In this document: positions 9,270 through 16,624 of the stretch, one piece after another
Layout of the letters: each line of letters starts with the position of its first letter
How positions within the stretch are numbered: the first letter of the stretch is position 1
Origin: Nitrososphaeraceae archaeon
Lineage (GTDB): Archaea; Thermoproteota; Nitrososphaeria; Nitrososphaerales; Nitrososphaeraceae
Reading direction: 5' to 3'
Assembly (NCBI GenBank): GCA_019246625.1
Contig: JAFAQB010000329.1
Coordinates: 1 to 39,583 of the forward strand
DNA: 39,583 nt
Position numbers and translations under genes: made by a program
The notes under the pieces: model-generated
What the model was told of the DNA's origin: nothing
Database searches by the model: none
Seen by the model: the letters and a program-made list of their open reading frames with translations, nothing else

Positions 9270-9980
9270 ATGATGATAAGTATTGGGTTTTATAATTGGA
9301 ACTTAGTGATGTCAATTATAGGATCTTTTGCTATCGGTGCTCTTAGTATGATGATGTACAATAAACTAAGATTGTATACTAAAGCATTGAATTCCCAGAC
9401 TAACGAAAATATCATCGAAGCGATTATTTCAGAGTATTCGGCTCGGTTAAAGGGTTTTGAGAAGACAGTTATGGATATGGTTATGAGAATAGACATTATG
9501 GAATTATGGATACTACGTCAACATCCATCACCGATTCCCTCTAAGCGTGATATAAATCCAGAATCCCTAAGCTCGACGTCACATCACCAATCACATGATC
9601 AAGAGAAATTCTTGATGCTCAGTAGGTCTACTGCATCGCCCACACAAGACTCATCAAAGCCAATAGTTGACAAAGATAATCTAACCACTATACAAAATGT
9701 CACTACAGATCATATCTTAAAATTACTGATCGAGAGACCCAGGACTTCGAGAGAAATACAATATACTATTGGGAGAACAAGGGAACATACATCACGTCTT
9801 ATGAAAAGACTTTATCAAACAAACCTTGTAAGTAGAGAAAGCGGTAGCAAACCCTTCAAATACACTATTACGGATGCAGGCCTTCTAAGACTGAATACAC
9901 ATCAGCAGGCAAATTACAAGGATCCTCGAATTGCTGTTGACTCATATTCTTCTGGCTCCCAATTACAGACTGCTGCCTAG
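9270..9980 (+). CDS. Membrane-anchored winged-helix protein beside the origin
   Basis: This 236-residue protein has three visible parts. An N-terminal hydrophobic segment at about 10-30 (LVMSIIGSFAIGALSMMMY) looks like a membrane anchor. A helical, probably coiled-coil stretch follows at about 38-80 and then a polar Ser/Thr/Pro-rich linker. A C-terminal winged helix occupies about 145-210: DHILKLLIERPRTSREIQ, the helix-turn-helix GRTREHTSRLMKRLYQ, and a wing ending in YTITDAGLLRL. The C-terminal domain resembles MarR/ArsR-type regulators. A DNA-binding domain on a membrane tether next to the origin could act in transcription, sensing or origin positioning; I cannot choose among these. ATG codons at 9270 and 9273 are both possible starts. 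Confidence 0.8.
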   Translation: MMISIGFYNWNLVMSIIGSFAIGALSMMMYNKLRLYTKALNSQTNENIIEAIISEYSARLKGFEKTVMDMVMRIDIMELWILRQHPSPIPSKRDINPESLSSTSHHQSHDQEKFLMLSRSTASPTQDSSKPIVDKDNLTTIQNVTTDHILKLLIERPRTSREIQYTIGRTREHTSRLMKRLYQTNLVSRESGSKPFKYTITDAGLLRLNTHQQANYKDPRIAVDSYSSGSQLQTAA

Positions 9981-10440
9981 TTATTGTATATACCCATTCA
10001 TTCCTTTTTTGGTTCTAATAAGTCTATCTCTTTGAGAGTATCCCGACAAATAAGAAGTTATGCTTAGTTGGATAGGTTCGTCATAGATCTTCAAATATTT
10101 GAGATATTTGAAGAAGTGAAATTGACAGACTGAAATTTGTCCTAAGCAAACCCCATATTTTGGAACCAGAGACCAAGGTATTATTATTTTGCTTAATTTC
10201 TACTTCTGCGGTTCCCGTTGTTGAGTAGATGTCATTACCAATGTGTAGATATTACCCTGTATTATTGATATTATTAGATTTTTGCCCTCTTAGTTCAAGC
10301 AGTTCCGTTAATTCAAAGATCTCTTTTTTCATCTTTTGACATACTACGTTCTAATGAAAGGTTATACTTGCGACCTTCAGTGTCTTCGTCCTATCTTTAT
10401 CTTTTACCTACGCTCAATTTGAGTATCTTTCTACTTTTGC
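9981..10440. other. Gene-free region left of the origin core
   Basis: About 460 bp with no credible gene on either strand. It includes a perfect hairpin at 10089-10113 and several pyrimidine-rich tracts. Together with the repeat-rich core to its right it makes the largest non-coding interval without pseudogenes in the window. Confidence 0.6.
10089..10113. repeat. Perfect 10-bp inverted repeat (hairpin)
   Basis: CTTCAAATAT and ATATTTGAAG flank the 5-bp spacer TTGAG. It lies 109 bp after the stop of the winged-helix gene. It could be a terminator, a regulator binding site or an origin-associated structure. Confidence 0.6.
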
Positions 10441-10594
10441 GATTAGTGTTAACATATTAACACTTAACACTGCTACTAACTTTATTGATAATAAGATACT
10501 TAGCTTTTGTTAACATCAAATGAGAGAGTTCATATAGTCTTAACAACTTTGCATTGTTAACATACCATCTCTATTTCAATAGAGGCATTTTTAT

Positions 10595-10614
10595 TCCAGT
10601 GGAAATGTAGGGGT
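10595..10614 (+). promoter_or_regulatory. Origin recognition box 1 (ORB)
   Basis: TCCAGTGGAAATGTAGGGGT has the two hallmarks of archaeal ORBs: a TCCAnnGGAAA inverted half-site and a downstream G-string. It is identical over 20 bp to the element at 10655. Confidence 0.85.
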
Positions 10615-10654
10615 CTAATATCGCTTGTTAACAATGTTAATGATTAGTTAACAG

Positions 10655-10674
10655 TCCAGTGGAAATGTAGGGGT
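10655..10674 (+). promoter_or_regulatory. Origin recognition box 2 (ORB)
   Basis: Identical 20-bp copy of the element at 10595, same orientation, start-to-start spacing exactly 60 bp. That is near six helical turns, so two Orc1 molecules would load on the same DNA face. A GTTAACA box abuts its left edge. Confidence 0.85.
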
Positions 10675-10754
10675 TCTATTTCTTCCTCTTTTCTATATTA
10701 CCATCAAATTTGTTAACAAATTGTTAATAACCAAATATACTCATCCAACGCTCG

Positions 10755-10774
10755 GCCCCACAGTTTCGTTTGGA
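10755..10774 (-). promoter_or_regulatory. Inverted ORB-like element
   Basis: On the minus strand TCCAAACGAAACTGTGGGGC matches the ORB at 13 of 20 positions, including TCCA, the GAAA core and the GGGG string. It faces the two direct ORBs across an AT-rich tract. Confidence 0.6.
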
Positions 10775-10893
10775 ATTGCTACTCGTAAGTCAATATTTGA
10801 TATTTAAAAATTTTATACGATAATCAATACTTATTGATTTTAATGTTTAAAAACAATTTGTTAACATCTTGTTAACATAAAAGTATACCATGC

Positions 10894-10913
10894 TGGATAG
10901 GAAAGATAGGGGT
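10894..10913 (+). promoter_or_regulatory. Degenerate ORB in the orc1 promoter
   Basis: TGGATAGGAAAGATAGGGGT matches the ORB at 14 of 20 positions, keeping GGAAA and AGGGGT. It lies 33 bp before the orc1 start codon, where bound Orc1 could repress its own gene. Confidence 0.55.
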
Positions 10914-10946
10914 GTGGAGTGATCCACTTATTAAGAGTGATTTGAG

Positions 10947-12164
10947 TTGAGTGATGATTTGCTTGACAATATTTTTGAAAAAGCTGCTGCTGGAAAAACA
11001 CTGGTCAAAAATCGCCGGACATTGACAATAGACTACGTACCTGAAAAGCTTCCATTTAGAGATGAGGAGACTAAAACAATTGCACAGGCATTATCTATAG
11101 TTTTAAGGAAAGCACGACCGTCTAATCTTTTATTATTTGGTAAGCCCGGCACCGGAAAAACAGCAGTGGCTAAAAACGTAATTGAACGCTTACACAAAAA
11201 GGCCCGTGAACTTGGGATAGAAGTAATAGTACCATTTGTTAATACAAAAACTGCAAATACCGCCTACAAAGTCCTTTATGAAATTGCTAAGGATATGGGC
11301 ATTAATAAAGGAGAAAAAAAATTACAGGTACATTTTACTGGGCTGTCTATGGGCGAAGCTACAGATAGAATTCTTGATTTCATTCAAAAGAAAAAGTTTT
11401 ACGTTATTTTAGTAATGGATGAAATTGATTCGCTAGTTGATAAAAATGGTGATGATATCTTATATAATTTTACTAGGGCAAATGAGCGAATCTCCGAAGG
11501 AGGCTTTATCAGCTTAATTGGGATATCTAACAGCCTTACGTTTAAAGATAAACTTGATCCTCGTGTTCGAAGCAGCTTAAGTGAAGAAGAAATGGTGTTT
11601 AATCCATATACAATAGAACAATTACAGAAGATCCTATCAGATAGAGCTAAGCTTGCGTTTAATGATGAGGTAGTATCTGATGCGGCAATAAATCTATGTG
11701 CGGCAATGGCTGGAAAGGAAAATGGTGATGCAAGGAGAGCAATTGATTTATTAAGAGTCGCCGCCGAAATTGCTGAGAGGGAAAGAGTTTCTAAAGTCGA
11801 AGAAAAACACATCAGATTAGCTCAAGAAAAAATTGAAAAGGATACAAATTATGAAGTTCTAAAAAATTCTACTGCCCATACTAAGCTAGTGATATTGGCG
11901 ATAATTAAATCAAAGAATGGGAATACTGGCGAAGTATATGAAACTTATTCATCGTTATGTTCACTCAGTGAGCAAGAACCACTTACACAACGTCGTATAA
12001 CACAAATAATAAGTGAACTTGATCAACTCGGTCTGATAACAAGCAATGTAGTGAGTCAGGGGCGATATGGTAGATCACAGAGAATCAAAATTACAGTTCC
12101 AACTTTAACTATTAAAGAAGCATTAAAAGATGATCCAATCCTTTTGCATTATATTGATAATTGA
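10947..12164 (+). CDS. cdc6: Orc1/Cdc6 replication initiator
   Basis: A 405-residue AAA+ ATPase that binds ORB elements and recruits the MCM helicase. Walker A is GKPGTGKT at 65-72, Walker B ends in VMDEID near 156-161, sensor 1 is in IGISNS, and sensor 2 is in GDARRAIDLLR. A C-terminal winged helix for DNA recognition follows from about 310 (QRRITQIISELDQLGLI, SQGRYGRSQRI). The start used is TTG at 10947 (then AGT GAT GAT); no in-frame ATG lies nearby and homologues begin close to this point. The last 16 bp overlap the convergent PolD small-subunit gene. An ORB-like site immediately upstream suggests autoregulation. Confidence 0.96.
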   Translation: MSDDLLDNIFEKAAAGKTLVKNRRTLTIDYVPEKLPFRDEETKTIAQALSIVLRKARPSNLLLFGKPGTGKTAVAKNVIERLHKKARELGIEVIVPFVNTKTANTAYKVLYEIAKDMGINKGEKKLQVHFTGLSMGEATDRILDFIQKKKFYVILVMDEIDSLVDKNGDDILYNFTRANERISEGGFISLIGISNSLTFKDKLDPRVRSSLSEEEMVFNPYTIEQLQKILSDRAKLAFNDEVVSDAAINLCAAMAGKENGDARRAIDLLRVAAEIAERERVSKVEEKHIRLAQEKIEKDTNYEVLKNSTAHTKLVILAIIKSKNGNTGEVYETYSSLCSLSEQEPLTQRRITQIISELDQLGLITSNVVSQGRYGRSQRIKITVPTLTIKEALKDDPILLHYIDN

Positions 12165-13693
12165 TTGAAATCCAGCTGAAATGGCTGAAGGGTAGTCAAG
12201 TTAATTAGAATTGCTATTCCGGGAGTTGGTACAATACCCATAGTCTGTTGAAATTTAGTTTGTGCCTGCCATGCACCTGAATTAACCACTAATGTTCCAC
12301 GATAATTTTCAACATCTATGATATGAACGTGTCCTGAATGGAATATGTCTGGGATCTCAGTAATTACCATCATATCTTCCTGCTCTGGTGCTATAGGTGT
12401 ACGTTGTCCATATATTGGCGACAAATGCCGGGCTTTGAGCAATACTTTCATTGCCTCTGCTGGCTTTGAATAACTTAGACCTGGAGCCGTGGCAATAATA
12501 TCATCTAAACTCTGACCATGATACATCAATACTTTTACACCGTTTAATTCTACTAAGCTAGGGTTTCCAAGCATTGTAAAGTTTCCAAAAGAGTATAATT
12601 TATCAAAATCCTTTTTTGGTAGCGATGGTTGAGGTAGAGCCCTTCTTCCCAGGTCATGGTTACCAGGAATTATAAAGACCTTGATATGCATAGGAATTTT
12701 AGCAAGCAAATCCATAACATGCATCATCTGCCTAGTGGTATTGATTTCAAGTAATTCCTTATCTTGATTAGGAAATATGCCTGTTCCATCAATTAAATCC
12801 CCTCCGATACACATAAATCTGATCTTATTTACAATTTCATCATCGGTTGATGAAAGCCAATTTAAAAATCTAATAAATTCAGCTTCCATGAAATATCTAC
12901 TACCAACATGAAGATCAGAAATTAAAACTGCGTAAGATTCATGTTTTGATCTATTTGGGAGATGATCAGGAATATCAGGTGAAACTAGATTCTTTATAAT
13001 GAAACCTTGAATTCCCTTCATATTACGCTCAACTTCTAACATGACCATTTGGTCAAGAGGAATCATAGAAGCTTGTTTCTTTAATTCTTCAGTATTGGCA
13101 AGAGCGCTCAATGTTCCGCTATAATCATCAATTATCATCTCTAATCCATTCTTTCTTGAATGCTTGGACATTAGCAAACCAGCTACTATAGAAGAATTCG
13201 TAATCGAGTTCCCTTTAACATAATGCGATTTACCTTTCTTTGCATCATTTACACTCTGTTTTATAGAAGCAATTTTTGTAATTCGCTTACTCTCTGGGCG
13301 TAATGCTAATATATGAAGTGACTTTTCAAACCTACTACGAAAAAGTGCAGTATAACCATCAATACCTTCTCCAGTGTTAACATTTGGAGTTGGATCTAAA
13401 ATTACTTTATGAAAATTCCGTTCAGAAAAAGAAGAGACAGTAGATGTCTCGGTGCCATTGACGTTAATTATATCAACATCAAATTTGTTTTCTGGATTGA
13501 TATGGATCTTGATATCCTCCACTACAATAAGAGAATTTTCCTTTTGTTTGATTTTCCTTTTGATAATGTCTTGTATAATTTTTAAAATGTTAGTATCAAG
13601 ACCCTTCAGCATTGAAAAAGCGTCAGGATGAACTTGATAACCCATGCTAGTAGCATAGGAAAGGGCGTTAGAAATTTCTCTCTGCAAAGCCAA
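12149..13693 (-). CDS. polB: DNA polymerase D small subunit (DP1), proofreading nuclease
   Basis: The 514-residue DP1 subunit carries the Mre11-like 3'-5' exonuclease of PolD and holds the catalytic DP2. All calcineurin-type phosphoesterase motifs are present: ISDLHVG near 260, GGDLIDG near 300, PGNHDLGRR near 346, YHGQS near 395 and SGHVHIID near 454. The metal ligands therefore look intact and proofreading should be active. The N-terminal ~200 residues, with a polar linker, are the variable region used for partner binding. The gene converges on orc1/cdc6 with a 16-bp overlap of the 3' ends. The order oriC-cdc6-DP1 with DP2 close by recalls the Pyrococcus replication cluster. Confidence 0.96.
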   Translation of the reverse strand: MALQREISNALSYATSMGYQVHPDAFSMLKGLDTNILKIIQDIIKRKIKQKENSLIVVEDIKIHINPENKFDVDIINVNGTETSTVSSFSERNFHKVILDPTPNVNTGEGIDGYTALFRSRFEKSLHILALRPESKRITKIASIKQSVNDAKKGKSHYVKGNSITNSSIVAGLLMSKHSRKNGLEMIIDDYSGTLSALANTEELKKQASMIPLDQMVMLEVERNMKGIQGFIIKNLVSPDIPDHLPNRSKHESYAVLISDLHVGSRYFMEAEFIRFLNWLSSTDDEIVNKIRFMCIGGDLIDGTGIFPNQDKELLEINTTRQMMHVMDLLAKIPMHIKVFIIPGNHDLGRRALPQPSLPKKDFDKLYSFGNFTMLGNPSLVELNGVKVLMYHGQSLDDIIATAPGLSYSKPAEAMKVLLKARHLSPIYGQRTPIAPEQEDMMVITEIPDIFHSGHVHIIDVENYRGTLVVNSGAWQAQTKFQQTMGIVPTPGIAILINLTTLQPFQLDFNQLSI

Positions 13694-13786
13694 GATGATG
13701 ATTATTTTCCTTTGTAGATATCATATTTAATTACATTTCTGTTATGGACAAAATTATTATAGAATATAAATTTAATAATTGATGCA

Positions 13787-14311
13787 TTGCATTTTAATAT
13801 CAAAGGACGCCTTCTGTATTTGGCATTTGGCGCAGTTGCATTTCTAATTGCATACTCTGCTGGTGCAGCGATTAGTATGAGCAAGAAAGAAGCAGAAGAT
13901 CTAAAAGGCCAATTCGCTAAACAAATTGTAGGTATTGATCAAAATGGAATTTTTGTCAACAATGTCAAAGTTGCACTCGGAATGTTTATACCAGCAATAG
14001 GTGTAGGAATAGGAATATTTTCTGGTTTTTCAACAGGTATGGTATTCAGTGCAATGGCAGAAACCTCTCCTTTTCTTAGTCATATTCCACCTCTAGTAAT
14101 ATTGCTCACACCATTTGGAATTATGGAAGTTTTTGCTTACGGCCTAGCTATTTCTAGAAGTGGTATGCTTATTTACCAACTTGCAAAGAAAAAACCACGG
14201 AAAGAATATGTTATTCATACTCTTGTAGAGGTCGGAATCGTTGTTGTAGTCTTGTTTGCCGGGGCTGTAATTGAATGGCAGTTAATACAACAATTTAGTA
14301 AGCACTACTAA
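13787..14311 (+). CDS. SpoIIM-family membrane protein
   Basis: A 174-residue integral membrane protein with about four hydrophobic segments: around 7-29, 62-88 (FIPAIGVGIGIFSGFSTG), 101-125 and 147-165. The glycine-rich second helix and the TPFGIMEVFAYGLAIS segment are typical of the SpoIIM (stage II sporulation protein M) superfamily, which is widespread in archaea and of unclear role there. The start is TTG at 13787; an ATG five bases upstream is in another frame. It is divergent from DP1 with only 93 bp between the starts, so the promoters are close together. Confidence 0.8.
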   Translation: MHFNIKGRLLYLAFGAVAFLIAYSAGAAISMSKKEAEDLKGQFAKQIVGIDQNGIFVNNVKVALGMFIPAIGVGIGIFSGFSTGMVFSAMAETSPFLSHIPPLVILLTPFGIMEVFAYGLAISRSGMLIYQLAKKKPRKEYVIHTLVEVGIVVVVLFAGAVIEWQLIQQFSKHY

Positions 14312-14393
14312 TTCACCTGCTATATCCAAAGTGTGTTGCTATTATTAACTACACCTTGAGAATACTTTAATAATTTGAAAGGATTATTTTACC

Positions 14394-14675
14394 ATGCATG
14401 AATCGTTTAAGAATGAATCACTGCTCTTTCATTATAGAGGGCTATGGCCTGGTACCAAACAACCAGTTGCAACCAAGGTTGCCGTCTACACTCCTGATTA
14501 TGAAGACTATTTTTACACAACTGTAGAATTTGTAAACGTTTGGTTACAAAATTTACATGTGGAATATGTTAATAACAAAAACTGTCATCTTAATAACGAC
14601 CAAATACTTGCTTTAACCTTGGAATGCATTAAGAGCAAGAAGAATCTTAAAACTCGGAAGAAAGTGGATTTATAA
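14394..14675 (+). CDS. 93-aa hypothetical protein
   Basis: Not recognised. The product is soluble and mixed alpha/beta, with an aromatic-rich N-terminal half (FHYRGLWPGTK, YTPDYEDYFYTTVEF) and a lysine-rich C-terminal tail. No cysteines that could bind a metal, no signal peptide and no repeats are visible. The codon pattern and a clean ATG argue that it is real. It follows the SpoIIM-like gene by 82 bp in the same direction and could share its transcript. Confidence 0.6.
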   Translation: MHESFKNESLLFHYRGLWPGTKQPVATKVAVYTPDYEDYFYTTVEFVNVWLQNLHVEYVNNKNCHLNNDQILALTLECIKSKKNLKTRKKVDL

Positions 14676-15033
14676 AATAATATTACTCGGAAAGAGTATT
14701 CGGATTAGCAAAATCGATATTCTATGATAGACATATTGATGATATTCTTAATATATTTCTCTTCTTAATCAGCCAATTATCTTAATTTGTATTAGTTTCT
14801 CAATTATATTTAGATACAACATTTACAATAATCTTTATGGTGTTTTGATCATCAGTAATGCTTTATTATTATTATAAACTTTTGCCGCTGATTATACGGC
14901 TATTATCGTCTTACAAATTTTTGACTATGCCGTAGACATAATTGGAAGATATGCTAACATTAAAAGATTTGCAATTTTCATATAATGTTGTCCAACTAGA
15001 TGTAATTTCTACTGCTACTGCCTTGACTTATAA
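14676..15033. other. Gene-free AT-rich stretch between convergent genes
   Basis: No coding frame or RNA that I can support. T-rich runs near 14755-14830 could end transcription of the rightward gene. Confidence 0.5.
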
Positions 15034-15528
15034 TTATTTATTTGTTTCTAGCTTAGCTTTAACAAGGTTAATAAGAGGAGTCCAATCCACGTGCTGGAAT
15101 TCAATTGGATCTTTTGCGGGATACTTTACCCAGCCTTTAACAATTGAAAACTTATAGACTTTTAATTTATCGCCAAGATTAACCTTGACTTTTAGTAATG
15201 TAGCCCATCGTTTTATTTCTGAGGTAACATCTAAAATCTGGCTAAACGGAAATTCAAGATTTTCATCTGATTTATTAAGATCATCTTCTAAATCCTTCGC
15301 TTTATATCCTTCCAAAGGTCGGAACACATTTTCGCCTTCTCTAAATCTGTTAAATTGTCTTAAAGAGTGCACTTCATGTATTCGATAAGACATATTTGTT
15401 TTTGTAATGAAAGCGATACGTCTATCAGTAACAGCTAGCATGCCTTCCTTACCTCTTTTCATAAAACCTTCTTCTCCACCCCATACCCAGACTAGATGGA
15501 CCCTAATCTCCTCGTTCCATTCTATCAA
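15034..15528 (-). CDS. PH-like (GRAM-type) hypothetical protein
   Basis: A 164-residue soluble protein. The segment EGMLAVTDRRIAFITKT near 29-45 is the beta-strand signature of PH-like/GRAM folds ('xLxLTxxRIxF'), and the rest continues as alternating charged strands, ending with a helix after VDWTPLINLVKAKLE. No catalytic motif is seen. A role in binding lipid or a protein partner is an inference from the fold. It is a single gene, convergent with the 93-aa hypothetical and divergent from the phosphatase on the right. Confidence 0.65.
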   Translation of the reverse strand: MIEWNEEIRVHLVWVWGGEEGFMKRGKEGMLAVTDRRIAFITKTNMSYRIHEVHSLRQFNRFREGENVFRPLEGYKAKDLEDDLNKSDENLEFPFSQILDVTSEIKRWATLLKVKVNLGDKLKVYKFSIVKGWVKYPAKDPIEFQHVDWTPLINLVKAKLETNK

Positions 15529-15657
15529 TATACTTTATACACCATTATGTATAATTAAAAACTTAAGTCAACAGAAGCCTACAATATTTTTGATATGTTG
15601 TTGAATATATGTATATTAATATATTGTGTACTGCAATTTTATTAACTGAGTGATATC

Positions 15658-16179
15658 ATGACCAAAATTGGTAATACTTATCGCTGGTTCTATGGACGTA
15701 TGGTAAACAGGCCCACAAATTTCAGCTGGGTTATTGAAGGCAAACTTGCTGGAAGTGGCATGCCTGTAAGTTATGCACAATTCCTATGGGTAATGGCACA
15801 TGGTGTCAAAGCTATAGTTACTGTAAGAGAAGTGCCATTACCGTCAAAATGGTTTTTTAATCATAATGGTGCTAGTATTGATTATTTCCATTTAAGAGTG
15901 GAAGATTACAGTGCTCCTTCTCTTGAAGAGATGGATAATACAATTGATTATATCGAACAACAAATATCTAATAAAAAACCAGTTATGGTTCACTGTGCGG
16001 CAGGTAGAGGAAGAACAGGAACAATATTAGCTGCATACCTCATCAAAAAAGAGAATTTGATAGCTAATCAAGCCATCGAGGAAATAAGGAAGATGCGTCC
16101 TGGATCTATTCAATCAGATCGGCAAGAAACGGCTCTTTATATGTATGAAAAATATATTAAAAATAAAACAAAGAATTAG
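15658..16179 (+). CDS. Dual-specificity (tyrosine) protein phosphatase
   Basis: A 173-residue cysteine phosphatase that removes phosphate from tyrosine or serine/threonine residues, or from another phosphoester. The P-loop VHCAAGRGRTG holds the nucleophile C113 and phosphate-binding R119, and the likely general acid D83 is in LRVEDYSAPS, about 30 residues earlier as usual. IREVP-like strands at 53-60 and RPGSIQSDRQE near 150-160 complete the fold and include the conserved glutamine loop. It is close to the size of minimal archaeal DUSPs, with no extra domain. It is transcribed alone from an AT-rich promoter region that includes the near-palindrome TATATGTATATTAATATA. Confidence 0.9.
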   Translation: MTKIGNTYRWFYGRMVNRPTNFSWVIEGKLAGSGMPVSYAQFLWVMAHGVKAIVTVREVPLPSKWFFNHNGASIDYFHLRVEDYSAPSLEEMDNTIDYIEQQISNKKPVMVHCAAGRGRTGTILAAYLIKKENLIANQAIEEIRKMRPGSIQSDRQETALYMYEKYIKNKTKN

Positions 16180-16624
16180 ACTTCAATTTTATGGTTGGAA
16201 ATTCATCCCTGGATATATTTACATGTAAAGGATAGGAGAGAGTGGACAATTTAAGTTTACATAAGAATATATATTCATACTTGTTGCTGACGAGTATAAA
16301 ATTTTAGATCTGTTGCTTTGGCTATTGCCATTATATAGAGGATATATAATACTATAATATTGATTACGACGTCAGGAAGGTCTCGGTAGCTCCAAAAGAG
16401 AAAGATGTCAGTTATAGTTAATGATGAATCATTGGATTCTCCCAACAACCCTTTCAAAATTGTCAAAATGCCTTGAATATCCGTTAATGCGACTTGACTA
16501 TAAATTCCTCATTAAAATAAAGATTTTAGAATCAAATAAGTTTCATTATACTTCATTTACTCTGCCGCACTTAAATACTATAATGTTTACTTTCTAATTC
16601 AAAAGTCATAAAATAGATGTTATG
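16180..16624. other. Intergenic stretch with one possible membrane micro-ORF
   Basis: Apart from the possible small membrane protein at 16275-16466 I see no gene. The stretch separates the convergent phosphatase and cbiD genes. Confidence 0.45.
16275..16466 (-). CDS. Possible 63-aa single-pass membrane protein
   Basis: An ATG frame of 63 residues with one strongly hydrophobic segment (VVINIIVLYILYIMAIAKA, about 33-51) and a short basic C-terminal tail. Nothing identifies a family, and AT-rich DNA easily yields such hydrophobic frames, so this is tentative. It sits alone between two convergent genes. Confidence 0.3.
   Translation of the reverse strand: MTILKGLLGESNDSSLTITDIFLFWSYRDLPDVVINIIVLYILYIMAIAKATDLKFYTRQQQV

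Larger units (their letters stand above)
10448..10877. repeat. Eight dispersed GTTAACA boxes
   Basis: GTTAACA occurs at 10448, 10509, 10556, 10627, 10647, 10712, 10860 and 10871. GTTAAC is its own reverse complement, so each is a short palindrome. Some are paired at close spacing: 10627/10647 are 20 bp apart and 10860/10871 are 11 bp apart. The density far exceeds the rest of the window apart from the two long inverted repeats. A binding site for an origin or partition protein is an inference. Confidence 0.75.
10441..10946. other. Probable chromosomal replication origin (oriC)
   Basis: This 500-bp gene-free block directly precedes orc1/cdc6. It contains two identical 20-bp ORB-type elements, one inverted ORB-like element and one degenerate ORB in the orc1 promoter. 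There are also eight GTTAACA boxes and two very AT-rich tracts (about 10680-10745 and 10780-10880) suitable as duplex-unwinding elements. Archaeal origins typically combine ORBs around an AT-rich unwinding element next to the initiator gene, so the assignment is strong though unproven. The inverted ORB at 10755 faces the direct pair across the first AT-rich tract, the usual origin geometry. Confidence 0.85.

Noticed and set aside
10441-10946. CRISPR array for the repeated 20-bp elements
   Set aside because: Only two identical copies with a 40-bp gap, no further periodic repeats and no cas genes; they match ORB features instead.
14755-14865. C/D-box guide RNA (CTGATGA and GGCTGA on the minus strand)
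   Set aside because: Boxes are too far apart and the internal C'/D' boxes are missing.
14942-15157. 71-codon open frame on the plus strand
   Set aside because: Half of it is antisense to the PH-like gene and it has no protein-like pattern.
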